Source: Streptomyces sp. LBL (GTDB lineage Bacteria; Actinomycetota; Actinomycetes; Streptomycetales; Streptomycetaceae). Taken from it: a DNA stretch of 64,000 nucleotides. This document shows positions 9,653 to 18,600 of the stretch, in pieces. Location: the NCBI RefSeq assembly GCF_029893585.1, contig NZ_JARXYX010000005.1, positions 1-64,000 of the forward strand. Direction: 5' to 3'. Positions within the stretch are counted from its first letter, which is position 1. Each line of letters opens with the position of its first letter. The notes under the pieces are model-generated. The model did no database searches and had not been told where the DNA came from. It worked only from the letters and a program-made list of their open reading frames with translations. A program made the translations under genes and the position numbers.

Positions 9653-10954
9653 TCACGCGGACTCCGGTATCGGCAACGGCCGCTTCTCGATCGCCGCCGC
9701 CATCACCTCCGGGAACAGGTCGGGCGTACAGGCGAAAGCCGGCGCCCCCAGCGCGGCGAGTGCGGACGCGTGCTCCCGGTCGTAGGCGGGTGCCCCCTCG
9801 TCGGACAGCGCGAGCAGCGTCACGAACTGCACCCCCGACGCCTTCATCGCCGCGACCCGCTTGAGCATCTCCTGCCGTATGCCTCCTTCGTAGAGGTCGC
9901 TGATCAGCACGACCACCGTCTCCGCGGGCCGGGTGATCTGCGACTGGCAGTACGCGAGCGCTCGGTTGATGTCCGTGCCGCCGCCGAGCTGGGTGCCGAA
10001 CAGGACGTCGACCGGGTCGTCGAGCTGGTCGGTGAGGTCGACGACGGCGGTGTCGAAGACGACCAGTCGTGTGTTGATCGACCGCATCGAGGCCAGCACC
10101 GCCCCGAACACCGACGCGTACACGACCGATGCCGCCATCGACCCCGACTGGTCGATGCAGAGGATGACCTCCTTCTTCACCGACTGGGAGGCACGCCCGT
10201 ACCCGATGAGCCGCTCCGGCACGATCGTCCCGTACTCCGGCAGGTAGTGCTTGAGGTTGGCCGCGATCGTGCGGTTCCAGTCGATGTCGTGGTGGCGCGG
10301 CCGGTTGATACGAGCGCTGCGGTCCAGGGCGCCGGTGAGGGTGGCCCTGGTGCGGGTGGCGAGCCGCTTCTCCAGGTCCTGGACGACCTTGCGGACGACG
10401 GCCCGTGCCGTCTCCTTCGTCGTCTCCGGCATCGCCTTGTTGAGCGAGAGCAGCGTGCCGACGAGGTGGACGTCGGCCTCCACCGCCTCCAGCATCTCCG
10501 GCTCCAGCAGCAGCGTGGACAGTCCGAGCCGGTCGATGGCATCGCGCTGCATGACCTGGACGACGGAGGACGGGAAGTACGTCCGGATGTCCCCCAGCCA
10601 GCGCGCCACGGACGGCGCCGACGCCCCGAGCCCCGCCGAACGGTCTTTGTCCGTCTGCCTTTTGCCCGTCTGCCCGTCGTCCGCCCTTCCGTAGAGCGCG
10701 GCCAGCGCCCCGTCCATCGCGGCGTCCTGCCCGGAGAGCGCACACCCGGTGCCGTCGGCCGCGCCGCCCCCGAGCACCAGCCGCCACCGTCGCAGCCGCT
10801 CCTGCGCCGGGTCGCCGGCCCCGTTCGTCGTCTGCGACTCAGGCTCCGTTCGCGGCCCGGTGATCGACTGCGGCCCAGTCGCCGTTCGCAGCCCGGTGAT
10901 CGACTGCGGCCCCGTCGTCGTCCGCGGCGTCGCCGTTCGCGGTCCCGTCGTCAT
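9653..10954 (-). CDS. VWA-domain protein (CoxE/MoxR-partner type)
   Basis: The product has 433 residues. The C-terminal half is a von Willebrand A domain with a complete MIDAS metal site: D-Q-S-G-S near 268-272, Thr in GGGTDIN near 327, and Asp in LISDLYEGG near 353. The N-terminal half is helical after a low-complexity start with repeated TTGPQSITG-like units. VWA proteins of this class work with MoxR AAA+ ATPases in metal insertion or complex remodelling; that is family knowledge and the substrate here is unknown. ATG 10954 is chosen because GGGGG lies seven bases upstream and the ATGA overlaps the stop of the 50-codon gene. It is the last gene of the MoxR operon. Confidence 0.85.
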   Translation of the reverse strand: MTTGPRTATPRTTTGPQSITGLRTATGPQSITGPRTEPESQTTNGAGDPAQERLRRWRLVLGGGAADGTGCALSGQDAAMDGALAALYGRADDGQTGKRQTDKDRSAGLGASAPSVARWLGDIRTYFPSSVVQVMQRDAIDRLGLSTLLLEPEMLEAVEADVHLVGTLLSLNKAMPETTKETARAVVRKVVQDLEKRLATRTRATLTGALDRSARINRPRHHDIDWNRTIAANLKHYLPEYGTIVPERLIGYGRASQSVKKEVILCIDQSGSMAASVVYASVFGAVLASMRSINTRLVVFDTAVVDLTDQLDDPVDVLFGTQLGGGTDINRALAYCQSQITRPAETVVVLISDLYEGGIRQEMLKRVAAMKASGVQFVTLLALSDEGAPAYDREHASALAALGAPAFACTPDLFPEVMAAAIEKRPLPIPESA

Positions 10955-11103
10955 GCTTGCACCCCCGTACGCAGTCGTTCCCAGAGCGGGATCACCGGCA
11001 CGGTCGTCGTCGGTCGGTCTTCCGGACGCAGCCCGCGTCCGTCCTTCGCGGCGTCCATCACGTCGGCCCTCTCCCTCGGCCCACTCAGGCACTCGGTCGT
11101 CAT
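10951..11103 (-). CDS. Small 50-residue protein, translationally coupled on both sides
   Basis: This is a 50-codon ORF too short for most gene callers. Its ATG overlaps the TGA of the DUF5682 gene (ATGA, 11100-11103), and its own TGA overlaps the ATG of the VWA gene (ATGA, 10951-10954). It exactly fills the gap between those two genes, which is hard to explain unless it is translated. The product is charged in its first half (MTTECLSGPRERADVMDAAK) and ends with the aromatic/aliphatic segment TVPVIPLWERLRTGVQA. It has no signal peptide or membrane segment. I do not recognise a family; it could be an adaptor between the DUF5682 and VWA proteins (inference). Confidence 0.7.
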   Translation of the reverse strand: MTTECLSGPRERADVMDAAKDGRGLRPEDRPTTTVPVIPLWERLRTGVQA

Positions 11104-13535
11104 CGCGCCACCCCTACAAGGTCGTTGCCCGCGTCCTCTTCCGCTCCGCCCAGCCCCAGCAGCAGCCGCACGACCGGCAGCACCGCGTCCGCGCGCTCGC
11201 CGTCGAGGTCCGCTGCGAAGCCGGGTATGCCGGATCCGGCCGCCGCCTCTCTCCCTCGCTGCCCCGGCCCGCGTCGGACCAGTTCGCCGAGTGTCCGGCG
11301 CACGCCCGCCTCGTACGCCGAGAACGTGCGCCGCAGCAGGGGCAGCACGTCGGTGAACGCCTCCGCCGGCACGCCGGTCAGCCAGGCGTCGACCAGTGCG
11401 AGCAGCCGCTCGTCGTGCACGAGCAGCATCCCGCCGCCCGAACCGCCGCCGACGAAGCCCTCGATCCACGCGGCCGCGTCGGCCGGCGGTGTCCCCGGCG
11501 ACAGCACGAGTCCCATCAGCCGAGCCGCCTCGTCCTGCGCCAACTCCCCGCCGTCCAGCAGCAGTCGCACGGCCCGGCCCCGGATCACCCCGGGCACGGT
11601 GTCCCGCCGTGACAGCACTCCGAGCACCGTGTGCCACCTCGCGCGCAGGTCGCCGTGGGCCGGTGCGGCGACGTCGTCGAGCAGCCCCAGAGAGCCGTGC
11701 ACCGCGTCGACATGCCGGCGCATCTCCTCGGCCGCGTCCGCGTCGAGCGCGGCGCAGGCCGGGGGCAGGCCGACGAAGATCCGCTCGGCGAGTCCCGCGG
11801 CGACCTCTGTCAGCGCCGCCGTGTCCGTGCCGCGTACGTCGCCGTAGCGCAGGGAGCGGACCAGGGCGGGCAGGGCCTGGGCGAGATGGCCGACGTCGGC
11901 GTCGAGGGCCGCCCGGTCGGCGAGGACCCGCATCACGGTGGGGAGCGCGTCCGGCAGGTCGGCCAGCAGGCAGCGCTCGGCGAGTGCCGTGACCTCGGCG
12001 AGGCCCTGCGCGGCGACCGCGTCGGACTCCGCCTTGGCGGTCGCGGCGCCGAGCACGGTCGTCCCCCACACTCCCGCCTCCGCGACCCGCACGGCCAGCT
12101 CCGGCTCCCACCTGAGCCGCCAGGTCTCCCGGAACGTGCCCGTGCTGCCGCGGGAGGCGGCCGGCTCGCCCCACGCCACGCCGAGCAGCCGCAGCCGGTG
12201 CAGCAGCCTGCTGCGCTCCGCGTCGGTTTCCTTGCGCAGGTCGAGCTCCAGCTCGCGCTCCGCGGCCTCCGGCTTGAGCCGCAGCCTGCGCTGTGTCCGG
12301 TCGAGGTCCCGCTGCAACGGCACCGCGGGCGCCGCGGCCGGCACCTCACCCAGCGCGTCCCCCACGACCAGCCGGTCGTGTACCAGCGCCAGCGGCACGT
12401 CCGACCCGTCGCACATCACCGCCCGCACGGCCTCGGTGGTCTCGCTGAGGCCGGCCAACGGGCGGCCCCGCATCGTGGCGAGCGTCCCGGCCAGCCGCAC
12501 CGCCTCGATGACGTGCGCCGAGGACACGAGCCGGTCCTCTTCCCGGAGCAGCCCCGCCACCTTGGTCAGCCACCGCTCGACCGGCCGGTCCGGTGTCCGG
12601 AACAGGTGCCCGTACCAGCCCGGGGAGTCGATCCCCGCGCCGTAACCGCTGTGCCGCGACAGCCTGCGGTACGTCCACGGCACCCACGTCATGTCCGTCT
12701 TGACCTTGGGCAGCCCCTTCAGCAGTGCCTTGTCGGCGGCGACGGTGGTCCTGTGCCGCAGCGCCGGCACGTGCCAGGCCCCGCACACCACCGCGACCCC
12801 CTCCCCGAACCGGCGTTGTGCGTCCCGCATCTGAAGGCGCATGTACGCCTCCCGCACGAGATCCCGGTCATGGCCCCCACTGCCGTATGCCTCCCGCAGC
12901 GCCCCCATGGCCTCCTCCAGCGCGGTGAACGGCGCGAAGGGGTCACCGTCGCCCGGCCCCCGGTGCTCGACGACGTCCTCCCACCAGCGTTCGGGATCGT
13001 CATAACCGGCGATCTCCGCGAGCACGGCGAGCGGATCGACCCGGACATCGGCCCGAACGTCAGCCCGGGCGTCGGACCCGATGTCGGTCCCGCCGTTCGG
13101 TGCGGCACCCTCCTCTTCGGGTTTCTCCCCTTGAGACGACTCCTTCTCCCGGTCGTCGCTCCCCCACGCCAGCGTGTGCGTGGCGGGCAGGTCGATGAAG
13201 TGAGCCGGGACGTCGTGCTCCAGGGCCCAGCGGATCGCGACCCATTCCGGTGAGAACTCGGCGAGCGGCCAGAACGCCGAGCGGCCGGGCTCGTCCACCG
13301 CGTGGGCGAGGAGCGCGACCGGCGGTCGCATGTCCTCGTCCGCGGCGAGCGGGATCAGCGCGTCGGCCTCGGGCGGGCCTTCGATCAACACGACCCGCGG
13401 CCGGGCCGCGGCCAACGCCGCCCGCACGGCCCGCGCGGATCCCGGCCCGTGATGCCGCACCCCGAGCAGCAGCGGCCCCTCCCCACCGGCCTCCGTTCGA
13501 CCGCCGTACGCGTGTCCCCGCCCGCCGTCGCTCAC
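11100..13535 (-). CDS. DUF5682 family protein (TraB/ChaN-like N-terminal motifs)
   Basis: The product is an 811-residue protein encoded between MoxR and VWA genes. Near the N-terminus it has VRHHGPGSARAV (His 28-29) and VVLIEGPPEADAL (Glu 52); near residue 255 it has VVCGAWHVPAL. A paired His-containing turn, a buried Glu-Gly and a second Gly-x-x-His resemble the metal-site pattern of the TraB/ChaN/Tiki-like hydrolase fold. This is my comparison by eye and needs a profile search. The rest is a long helical region with many Leu/Ala repeats. The gene starts inside the MoxR stop (ATGA at 13532-13535), so translation is coupled. Confidence 0.85.
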   Translation of the reverse strand: MSDGGRGHAYGGRTEAGGEGPLLLGVRHHGPGSARAVRAALAAARPRVVLIEGPPEADALIPLAADEDMRPPVALLAHAVDEPGRSAFWPLAEFSPEWVAIRWALEHDVPAHFIDLPATHTLAWGSDDREKESSQGEKPEEEGAAPNGGTDIGSDARADVRADVRVDPLAVLAEIAGYDDPERWWEDVVEHRGPGDGDPFAPFTALEEAMGALREAYGSGGHDRDLVREAYMRLQMRDAQRRFGEGVAVVCGAWHVPALRHRTTVAADKALLKGLPKVKTDMTWVPWTYRRLSRHSGYGAGIDSPGWYGHLFRTPDRPVERWLTKVAGLLREEDRLVSSAHVIEAVRLAGTLATMRGRPLAGLSETTEAVRAVMCDGSDVPLALVHDRLVVGDALGEVPAAAPAVPLQRDLDRTQRRLRLKPEAAERELELDLRKETDAERSRLLHRLRLLGVAWGEPAASRGSTGTFRETWRLRWEPELAVRVAEAGVWGTTVLGAATAKAESDAVAAQGLAEVTALAERCLLADLPDALPTVMRVLADRAALDADVGHLAQALPALVRSLRYGDVRGTDTAALTEVAAGLAERIFVGLPPACAALDADAAEEMRRHVDAVHGSLGLLDDVAAPAHGDLRARWHTVLGVLSRRDTVPGVIRGRAVRLLLDGGELAQDEAARLMGLVLSPGTPPADAAAWIEGFVGGGSGGGMLLVHDERLLALVDAWLTGVPAEAFTDVLPLLRRTFSAYEAGVRRTLGELVRRGPGQRGREAAAGSGIPGFAADLDGERADAVLPVVRLLLGLGGAEEDAGNDLVGVAR

Positions 13536-14662
13536 GCGCCGACCTCCCGGCAGGCGCGGTAGAAGTCCATCCAGTCGTCTCGCTCGCGGACGACCGCCTC
13601 CAGGTACTCCTGCCAGACGACCTTGTCGGACGCCGGGTCGCGGACGACGGCGCCCAGGATGCCCGCGGCGACGTCACCGGCCCGCAGGACGCCGTCACCG
13701 AAGTGGGCCGCCAGTGCGAGGCCGTTGGTGACGACGGAGATGGCCTCGGCCGTCGACAACGTGCCGCTGGGCGACTTCAGTTTCGTACGGCCGTCGGACG
13801 TGACGCCGTCGCGCAGTTCGCGGAAGACGGTCACGACACGGCGGATCTCGTCGATACCGTCGGGCGCGGACGGCAGGTCGAGGGAGCGGCCGAGCTGGTC
13901 GACGCGCCGCGAGACGATGTCGACCTCGGCCTCGACGCTCTCCGGCAGCGGCAGCACCACCGTGTTGAACCGGCGGCGCAGGGCGCTGGACAGGTCGTTG
14001 ATCCCGCGGTCGCGGTCGTTGGCCGTCGCGATCAGGTTGAAGCCGCGGACCGCCTGCACCTCCTGGCCCAGCTCCGGTATCGGCAGCGTCTTCTCCGACA
14101 GGATCGTGATGAGCGTGTCCTGCACGTCTGCCGGGATCCGGGTGAGCTCCTCGACCCGGGCCGTCATTCCCTCGGCCATCGCTCGCATGACGGGGCTGGG
14201 CACCAGGGCGCCACGGCTCGGGCCGTGCGCGAGCAGTTGGGCGTAGTTCCAGCCGTACCGGATGGCCTCCTCCGGGGTGCCGGCCGTGCCCTGCACCAGC
14301 AGGGTGGAGTCTCCGCTGACCGCCGCGGCCAGATGCTCGGACACCCAGGTCTTCGCGGTGCCGGGCACACCGAGCAGGAGCAGGGCGCGATCGGTGGCGA
14401 GGGTGGTGACGGCGACCTCGACGATGCGGCGCGGGCCGACGTACTTCGGCGTGATCACCGTGCCGTCGGGCAGGGTGCCGCCGAGGAGGTAGGTCGCGAC
14501 GGCCCACGGCGACATCTTCCAGCGGGCCGGGCGCGGGCGGTCGTCCTGCGCGGCGAGCACGGCGAGTTCCTCCGCGAAGGCGTCCTCGGCATGCGGCCGC
14601 AAGGCCTCGCTCGGCTCCTGCTCCCGCATGGGTGCGGACATAGGTTCTGCAGACACAGACAT
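13532..14662 (-). CDS. MoxR-family AAA+ ATPase
   Basis: The product is a 376-residue AAA+ ATPase. Seen: Walker A GVPGTAKT (about 98-105), sensor 1 ATAND (about 212-216) and an arginine finger region SALRRRF (about 226-232). An acidic Walker B region (VEELTRIP) is in the expected place. MoxR ATPases remodel protein complexes, typically with a VWA partner, which is encoded three genes downstream. ATG 14662 is preferred over the longer frame because GAGGGGGA lies just upstream. It is the first gene of the MoxR-DUF5682-50aa-VWA operon; all junctions are 4-bp ATGA overlaps. A damage-type promoter motif lies about 45-65 bases upstream. Confidence 0.92.
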   Translation of the reverse strand: MSVSAEPMSAPMREQEPSEALRPHAEDAFAEELAVLAAQDDRPRPARWKMSPWAVATYLLGGTLPDGTVITPKYVGPRRIVEVAVTTLATDRALLLLGVPGTAKTWVSEHLAAAVSGDSTLLVQGTAGTPEEAIRYGWNYAQLLAHGPSRGALVPSPVMRAMAEGMTARVEELTRIPADVQDTLITILSEKTLPIPELGQEVQAVRGFNLIATANDRDRGINDLSSALRRRFNTVVLPLPESVEAEVDIVSRRVDQLGRSLDLPSAPDGIDEIRRVVTVFRELRDGVTSDGRTKLKSPSGTLSTAEAISVVTNGLALAAHFGDGVLRAGDVAAGILGAVVRDPASDKVVWQEYLEAVVRERDDWMDFYRACREVGA

Positions 14663-14705
14663 GGCTGAGTCCCCCTCCAGCTCGGCCGGTTCGGATCTGG
14701 TGTCC

Positions 14706-14728
14706 ACCCTGCACCACACCACTGACAA
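14706..14728 (-). promoter_or_regulatory. RecA-NDp/PafBC-type promoter motif for the MoxR operon
   Basis: Reading the minus strand: TTGTCAGTG, then 8 bases, then CAGGGT. The published actinobacterial consensus is tTGTCRGTG-N8-TAnnnT. The -35 part is perfect, and the -10 has C instead of T at its first position. It predicts a start about 37 bases before the MoxR ATG. It faces the copy at 14766-14788, so the two form an 11-bp inverted repeat (14719-14729 / 14765-14775). Confidence 0.7.
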
Positions 14729-14765
14729 TGCGGTCTGACCTGCGAAAACGTGCTCGCGAGGCCGA

Positions 14766-14788
14766 TTGTCAGTGGGGGGATCTACCTT
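14766..14788 (+). promoter_or_regulatory. RecA-NDp/PafBC-type promoter motif for the SWIM gene
   Basis: TTGTCAGTG, 8 bases, TACCTT: a full match to the LexA-independent DNA-damage promoter consensus tTGTCRGTG-N8-TAnnnT. The expected transcription start is about 7 bases after the -10, which coincides with the ATG at 14796, so the mRNA is predicted to be leaderless. Confidence 0.75.
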
Positions 14789-14795
14789 CGATGAC

Positions 14796-16151
14796 ATGAC
14801 TCAGCAGGGGGTGCGCTGGAGCGCGGACCAGGTGTTGTCGCTGGCGCCTGACGCCGCGTCACGCAAGGCGGGCAGCAAACTCGGCGCGGCCGGACCATGG
14901 TCCGAGGCGGGCAGTTGTGGAGAGGGGACGGTGTGGGGGCTGTGCAAGGGCAGTGGCAGCAAGCCGTATCGGACGGTCGTGGACATCGCGGACGCGTCCG
15001 GTCCGGCATACAAGTGCAGTTGTCCGAGCCGTAAGTTCCCGTGCAAGCACGCGCTCGGGCTGCTGCTGCTCTGGGCGGGCGGGGACGGCGCGGTGCCGGC
15101 GGGACAGCCGCCGGAGTGGGCCGGGGAGTGGATAGAGGGGAGAAGGAAGCGCGCGCAGGAGAAGCAGTCGGCGGGTGCGGCCGGTTCCTCGTCCGGCTCG
15201 GGTGATCCGGAGGCGGCGCGGCGCCGCGCCGAGCGCCGGGCCGAGCGGATCACCGCGGGGGCGACGGAACTGGAGCAGCGGCTGGCGGACCTGCTGCGGG
15301 GCGGCCTGGCGGGCGCGCAGTCGACGGGGTACGGGATGTGGGAGGAGACAGCGGCCCGCATGGTCGACGCCCAGGCCTCCGGACTGGCCGCGCGGGTGCG
15401 GGAATTGGGGGCGATCCCGTCGTCCGGGCCGGGCTGGCCGGTGCGGCTGCTGGAGGAGTGCGCCCTGCTCCATCTTCTCGACCAGGGCTGGCTGCGCCGG
15501 GAGCGACTGCCCGAAGGCCTGGCGACGACGGTCCGTTCCCGCATCGGCCTGACCGGCTCGGCGGACGGCCCGCCGCTGCGGGACCGCTGGCTGGTCCTCG
15601 CCCAGTACGACACGGCGGACGCCCGGCTGACGACCCGGCGGATATGGCTGTACGGCGCCGAGTCCGGCCGTACGGCGCTGCTCCTCTCTTATGGCGCCGC
15701 CGGCCGCGCACCGGAGCCGGCGCTGCCGGTGGGGCTGGTCCTGGACGCGGAGGTGTCGGCGTATCCGGGTGCCGGGCAGCCGCGGGTGACCCTGGGTGAG
15801 CAGTTCGCCCCGCCCGCGCCGGCCGCGATACGACCGCCGGGGCTCACCCCGGCCGAGGCGGCCGCCCGCTACGGCGAGGCCCTGCGGGACGACCCGTGGC
15901 TGGATTCCGTCCCGGTGACGCTGGGACGGGTCGTGCCCACCCCGGACGACGACTCCTGGCAGTTGGCGGACGCCGACGGGCGGACGGCGCTGCCGCTGAC
16001 GCCCACCGCACGTTCCCGTCCGGGCCTGTGGCGGCTCGTCTCCCTGTCCGGCGGCGCCCCGGTCACGGTGTTCGGCGAGTGCGGCCACCGCGGCTTCACC
16101 CCGTTGACGGCCTGGCCGGAGGGGGCGGGCGAGGCCGTGTCCCTGTGCTGA
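14796..16151 (+). CDS. SWIM zinc-finger protein
   Basis: The product has 451 residues. Residues 74-85 form the SWIM motif C-x-C-x6-C-x-H (CSCPSRKFPCKH), a zinc-binding module seen in DNA- and protein-binding proteins. The segment before it (GTVWGLCKGSGSKPYRTVVDI) is the usual beta-rich lead-in. A charged coiled stretch (AARRRAERRAERIT) follows, then a large C-terminal region without a known catalytic site. ATG 14796 is chosen because the predicted promoter start falls on it (leaderless); an in-frame GTG lies at 14772. SWIM proteins are commonly encoded next to MoxR/VWA/DUF5682/DUF5691 genes in streptomycetes, in my recollection. DUF5691 follows 158 bases later. Confidence 0.88.
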   Translation: MTQQGVRWSADQVLSLAPDAASRKAGSKLGAAGPWSEAGSCGEGTVWGLCKGSGSKPYRTVVDIADASGPAYKCSCPSRKFPCKHALGLLLLWAGGDGAVPAGQPPEWAGEWIEGRRKRAQEKQSAGAAGSSSGSGDPEAARRRAERRAERITAGATELEQRLADLLRGGLAGAQSTGYGMWEETAARMVDAQASGLAARVRELGAIPSSGPGWPVRLLEECALLHLLDQGWLRRERLPEGLATTVRSRIGLTGSADGPPLRDRWLVLAQYDTADARLTTRRIWLYGAESGRTALLLSYGAAGRAPEPALPVGLVLDAEVSAYPGAGQPRVTLGEQFAPPAPAAIRPPGLTPAEAAARYGEALRDDPWLDSVPVTLGRVVPTPDDDSWQLADADGRTALPLTPTARSRPGLWRLVSLSGGAPVTVFGECGHRGFTPLTAWPEGAGEAVSLC

Positions 16152-16309
16152 ACCGACGCGCGCACCGGCGCTACAAGCGGCCCCACCCGTCCGACGATCC
16201 ACCCGCTCTCCCCCGATCCACGCATGTGTCGGGCTTCACGGGACACCCGGACCGGGTGACTCTTCAACCACTCCCCGGCTCCCCCGCGAAGAGGAACCGA
16301 AAGGAACCC

Positions 16310-17956
16310 ATGACCAGGACTTCCGCTCCTGTGGACGCGCCCGCCCCGGGCGCCTGGGAGGAACTCGTCACAGCGGCCCTGCTCGGGACCGAGCGTCGCA
16401 CGCCACCCGGCTGTCCGCCCGGCCCGGACGCCCCGCCGGCCCTGCTGGACGCGGCGGCCGTGGAGACCGTACGACGGCGGGCCGGCCTGCGACCGGGGCG
16501 GGCGGCGCGGCTGCCGGAACCGGTGGTGGAGGACCCGCGCCAGCCCCTGCCCCCCGCGGCGGCGGGCAGACTGGCGATGCTGCTGGCCGACCGCCCCGGC
16601 GCGGGCGGCGGTGGCCGCCGGGGTGCGGCGCCGGACCTCATGGAGTTGCTGCCGCAATGGCTCACCACGGCGAACGCCCGCGGCTACGCCCCTCCGTCCG
16701 AACTGCTGCCCGCGCTGTTGGACGCGGCCCGGGGGCGTACGGACCTGCGGCCGGCGGCACTGACGTTCGCGGGACCGCGCGCGGTGTGGCTCGCCCGGCT
16801 GAACCCGGACTGGCGGTTCGCCCTGCGCGCGACACCGGGCGGGGGCACGACGCTGCCCCACCCCGAGGACACCGGAACGATCCGACAGCTGTGGCAGGAA
16901 GGACTGTTCGCGGAGCGGGTCGCCCTGCTGGGCGCGATCCGGTCCCGTGAGCCCGCCACCGCGCGCGAGCTGCTTGCCTCGACCTGGACGACGGAACGGG
17001 CCGAGGACCGGCTGATGTTCCTCGACTCCCTGCGCACGGGCCTGGCCGCGGAGGACGAGCCCTTCCTGGAGCAGGCGCTGACCGACCGCAGCCGCAACGT
17101 ACGGGCGACGGCGGCGGAGCTGCTGTCGGCGCTGCCCGGCTCGGCGCTCGCCGGACGGATGGCGGTGCGGGCCGGGACGTGCGTGGCGGTCGACCACACC
17201 GGGGACACACCGACGCTCACGATCGAGACGCCGCACGAGTGCGACGCGAGCATGGAGCGCGACGGTGTCGTGGCCAAGCCTCCCGCTGGGCGGGGGGAAC
17301 GGTCGTGGTGGTTCGGCCAGTTGGTGGAGGCGGCGCCGCTCGGCACCTGGCCCGGGCGGCTCGGTGGGCGTACGCCCCAGGAGATCGTGGCACTGCCTGT
17401 GGCCGACGACTGGCAGGCCGAACTGCACGCCGCGTGGTGCCGGGCCGCGGTACGACAGCGGGACGCCGCGTGGGCGCGGGCGCTCCTCGGGGCACCCGCG
17501 GCACCCGAGGCCGGCGGCCCCGGGGCGGTGTCCCTGGCCGAGCGGGCCAAGCTGCTGGGCACGCTGGACGCCGCCGAACGGGCCGGCTGGGTGGCCGGGT
17601 TCATCTCGGTCCACGGTCTGTCCGAGGCGTTCCAGCTGCTCGGAGTATGCGCGGTGCCGTGGGCCGCGCCGCTCGGCGGGGCTGTGGTCGACGCGCTCAA
17701 CATCGCACGGGACGCGGGGAGTTACCCATGGAGTTTCAGCGGAGTGATGGGCCTGGCGGAGCGCTGCCTCGACCCCTCGGAGGGAAGCCGGCTCGACGGG
17801 CTGATGGCGGTGCCGGACGAGTCGGAGGAGGCCAGTCCCGGGGCCGGGGGGTATTGGGCGGAGGCGTTCCAGCGCCTGGTGACCACCCTGCGGTTGCGGG
17901 CGGCGATGCAGGAGGAACTGGGGGCGGCGCGGCCCCTCGGGCCGTCCGACGCCTGA
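16310..17956 (+). CDS. DUF5691 family protein
   Basis: The product has 548 residues and belongs, by context and sequence style, to the DUF5691 family found beside SWIM and MoxR genes. Seen: an N-terminal WEELVTAALLGTERR, an Arg/Ala-rich helical body, and HEAT-like stretches such as EDEPFLEQALTDRSRNVRATAAELLSALPGSALAGRM, where an Asp-Arg-Ser-x-x-Val-Arg-x-x-Ala-Ala turn is typical of HEAT repeats. There is no catalytic signature, signal peptide or membrane segment. HEAT-type scaffolds bind other proteins, so a structural role in the MoxR/VWA machine is inferred. ATG 16310 follows AAGGAA. It is probably the second gene of the SWIM transcript, though the 158-base gap could hold its own promoter. 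Confidence 0.8.
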   Translation: MTRTSAPVDAPAPGAWEELVTAALLGTERRTPPGCPPGPDAPPALLDAAAVETVRRRAGLRPGRAARLPEPVVEDPRQPLPPAAAGRLAMLLADRPGAGGGGRRGAAPDLMELLPQWLTTANARGYAPPSELLPALLDAARGRTDLRPAALTFAGPRAVWLARLNPDWRFALRATPGGGTTLPHPEDTGTIRQLWQEGLFAERVALLGAIRSREPATARELLASTWTTERAEDRLMFLDSLRTGLAAEDEPFLEQALTDRSRNVRATAAELLSALPGSALAGRMAVRAGTCVAVDHTGDTPTLTIETPHECDASMERDGVVAKPPAGRGERSWWFGQLVEAAPLGTWPGRLGGRTPQEIVALPVADDWQAELHAAWCRAAVRQRDAAWARALLGAPAAPEAGGPGAVSLAERAKLLGTLDAAERAGWVAGFISVHGLSEAFQLLGVCAVPWAAPLGGAVVDALNIARDAGSYPWSFSGVMGLAERCLDPSEGSRLDGLMAVPDESEEASPGAGGYWAEAFQRLVTTLRLRAAMQEELGAARPLGPSDA

Positions 17957-17974
17957 GGACGAGGCCGTTCAGGC

Positions 17975-18130
17975 CGGATGAGAGCCCGGCGGCAGAATCC
18001 CCGGACACGTTCAGGACCGACTGGGGTCCGGCGGCACCGTCCCCGGACACGTTCAGGCCGGACAGGGGGCCGGAGTCTCCGGACAGGTCCAAGCCGGACA
18101 GGGGGCCGGCGGCAGAGTCCCCGCACGTCG
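17975..18130 (+). repeat. Imperfect ~40-bp tandem repeat, about four units
   Basis: After the DUF5691 stop, units beginning CCGGACACGTTCAGG and containing GGACAGGGGGCCGG recur about every 40 bases with substitutions. There is no gene here. It may be a decayed low-complexity coding tail or a terminator-like region between converging genes. Confidence 0.7.
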
Positions 18131-18183
18131 TTCGCCCGGACGGTCGGCCCGTCCCGCCGGATCGACCGGCAGGGGACGACGGT

Positions 18184-18600
<417 letters not shown>

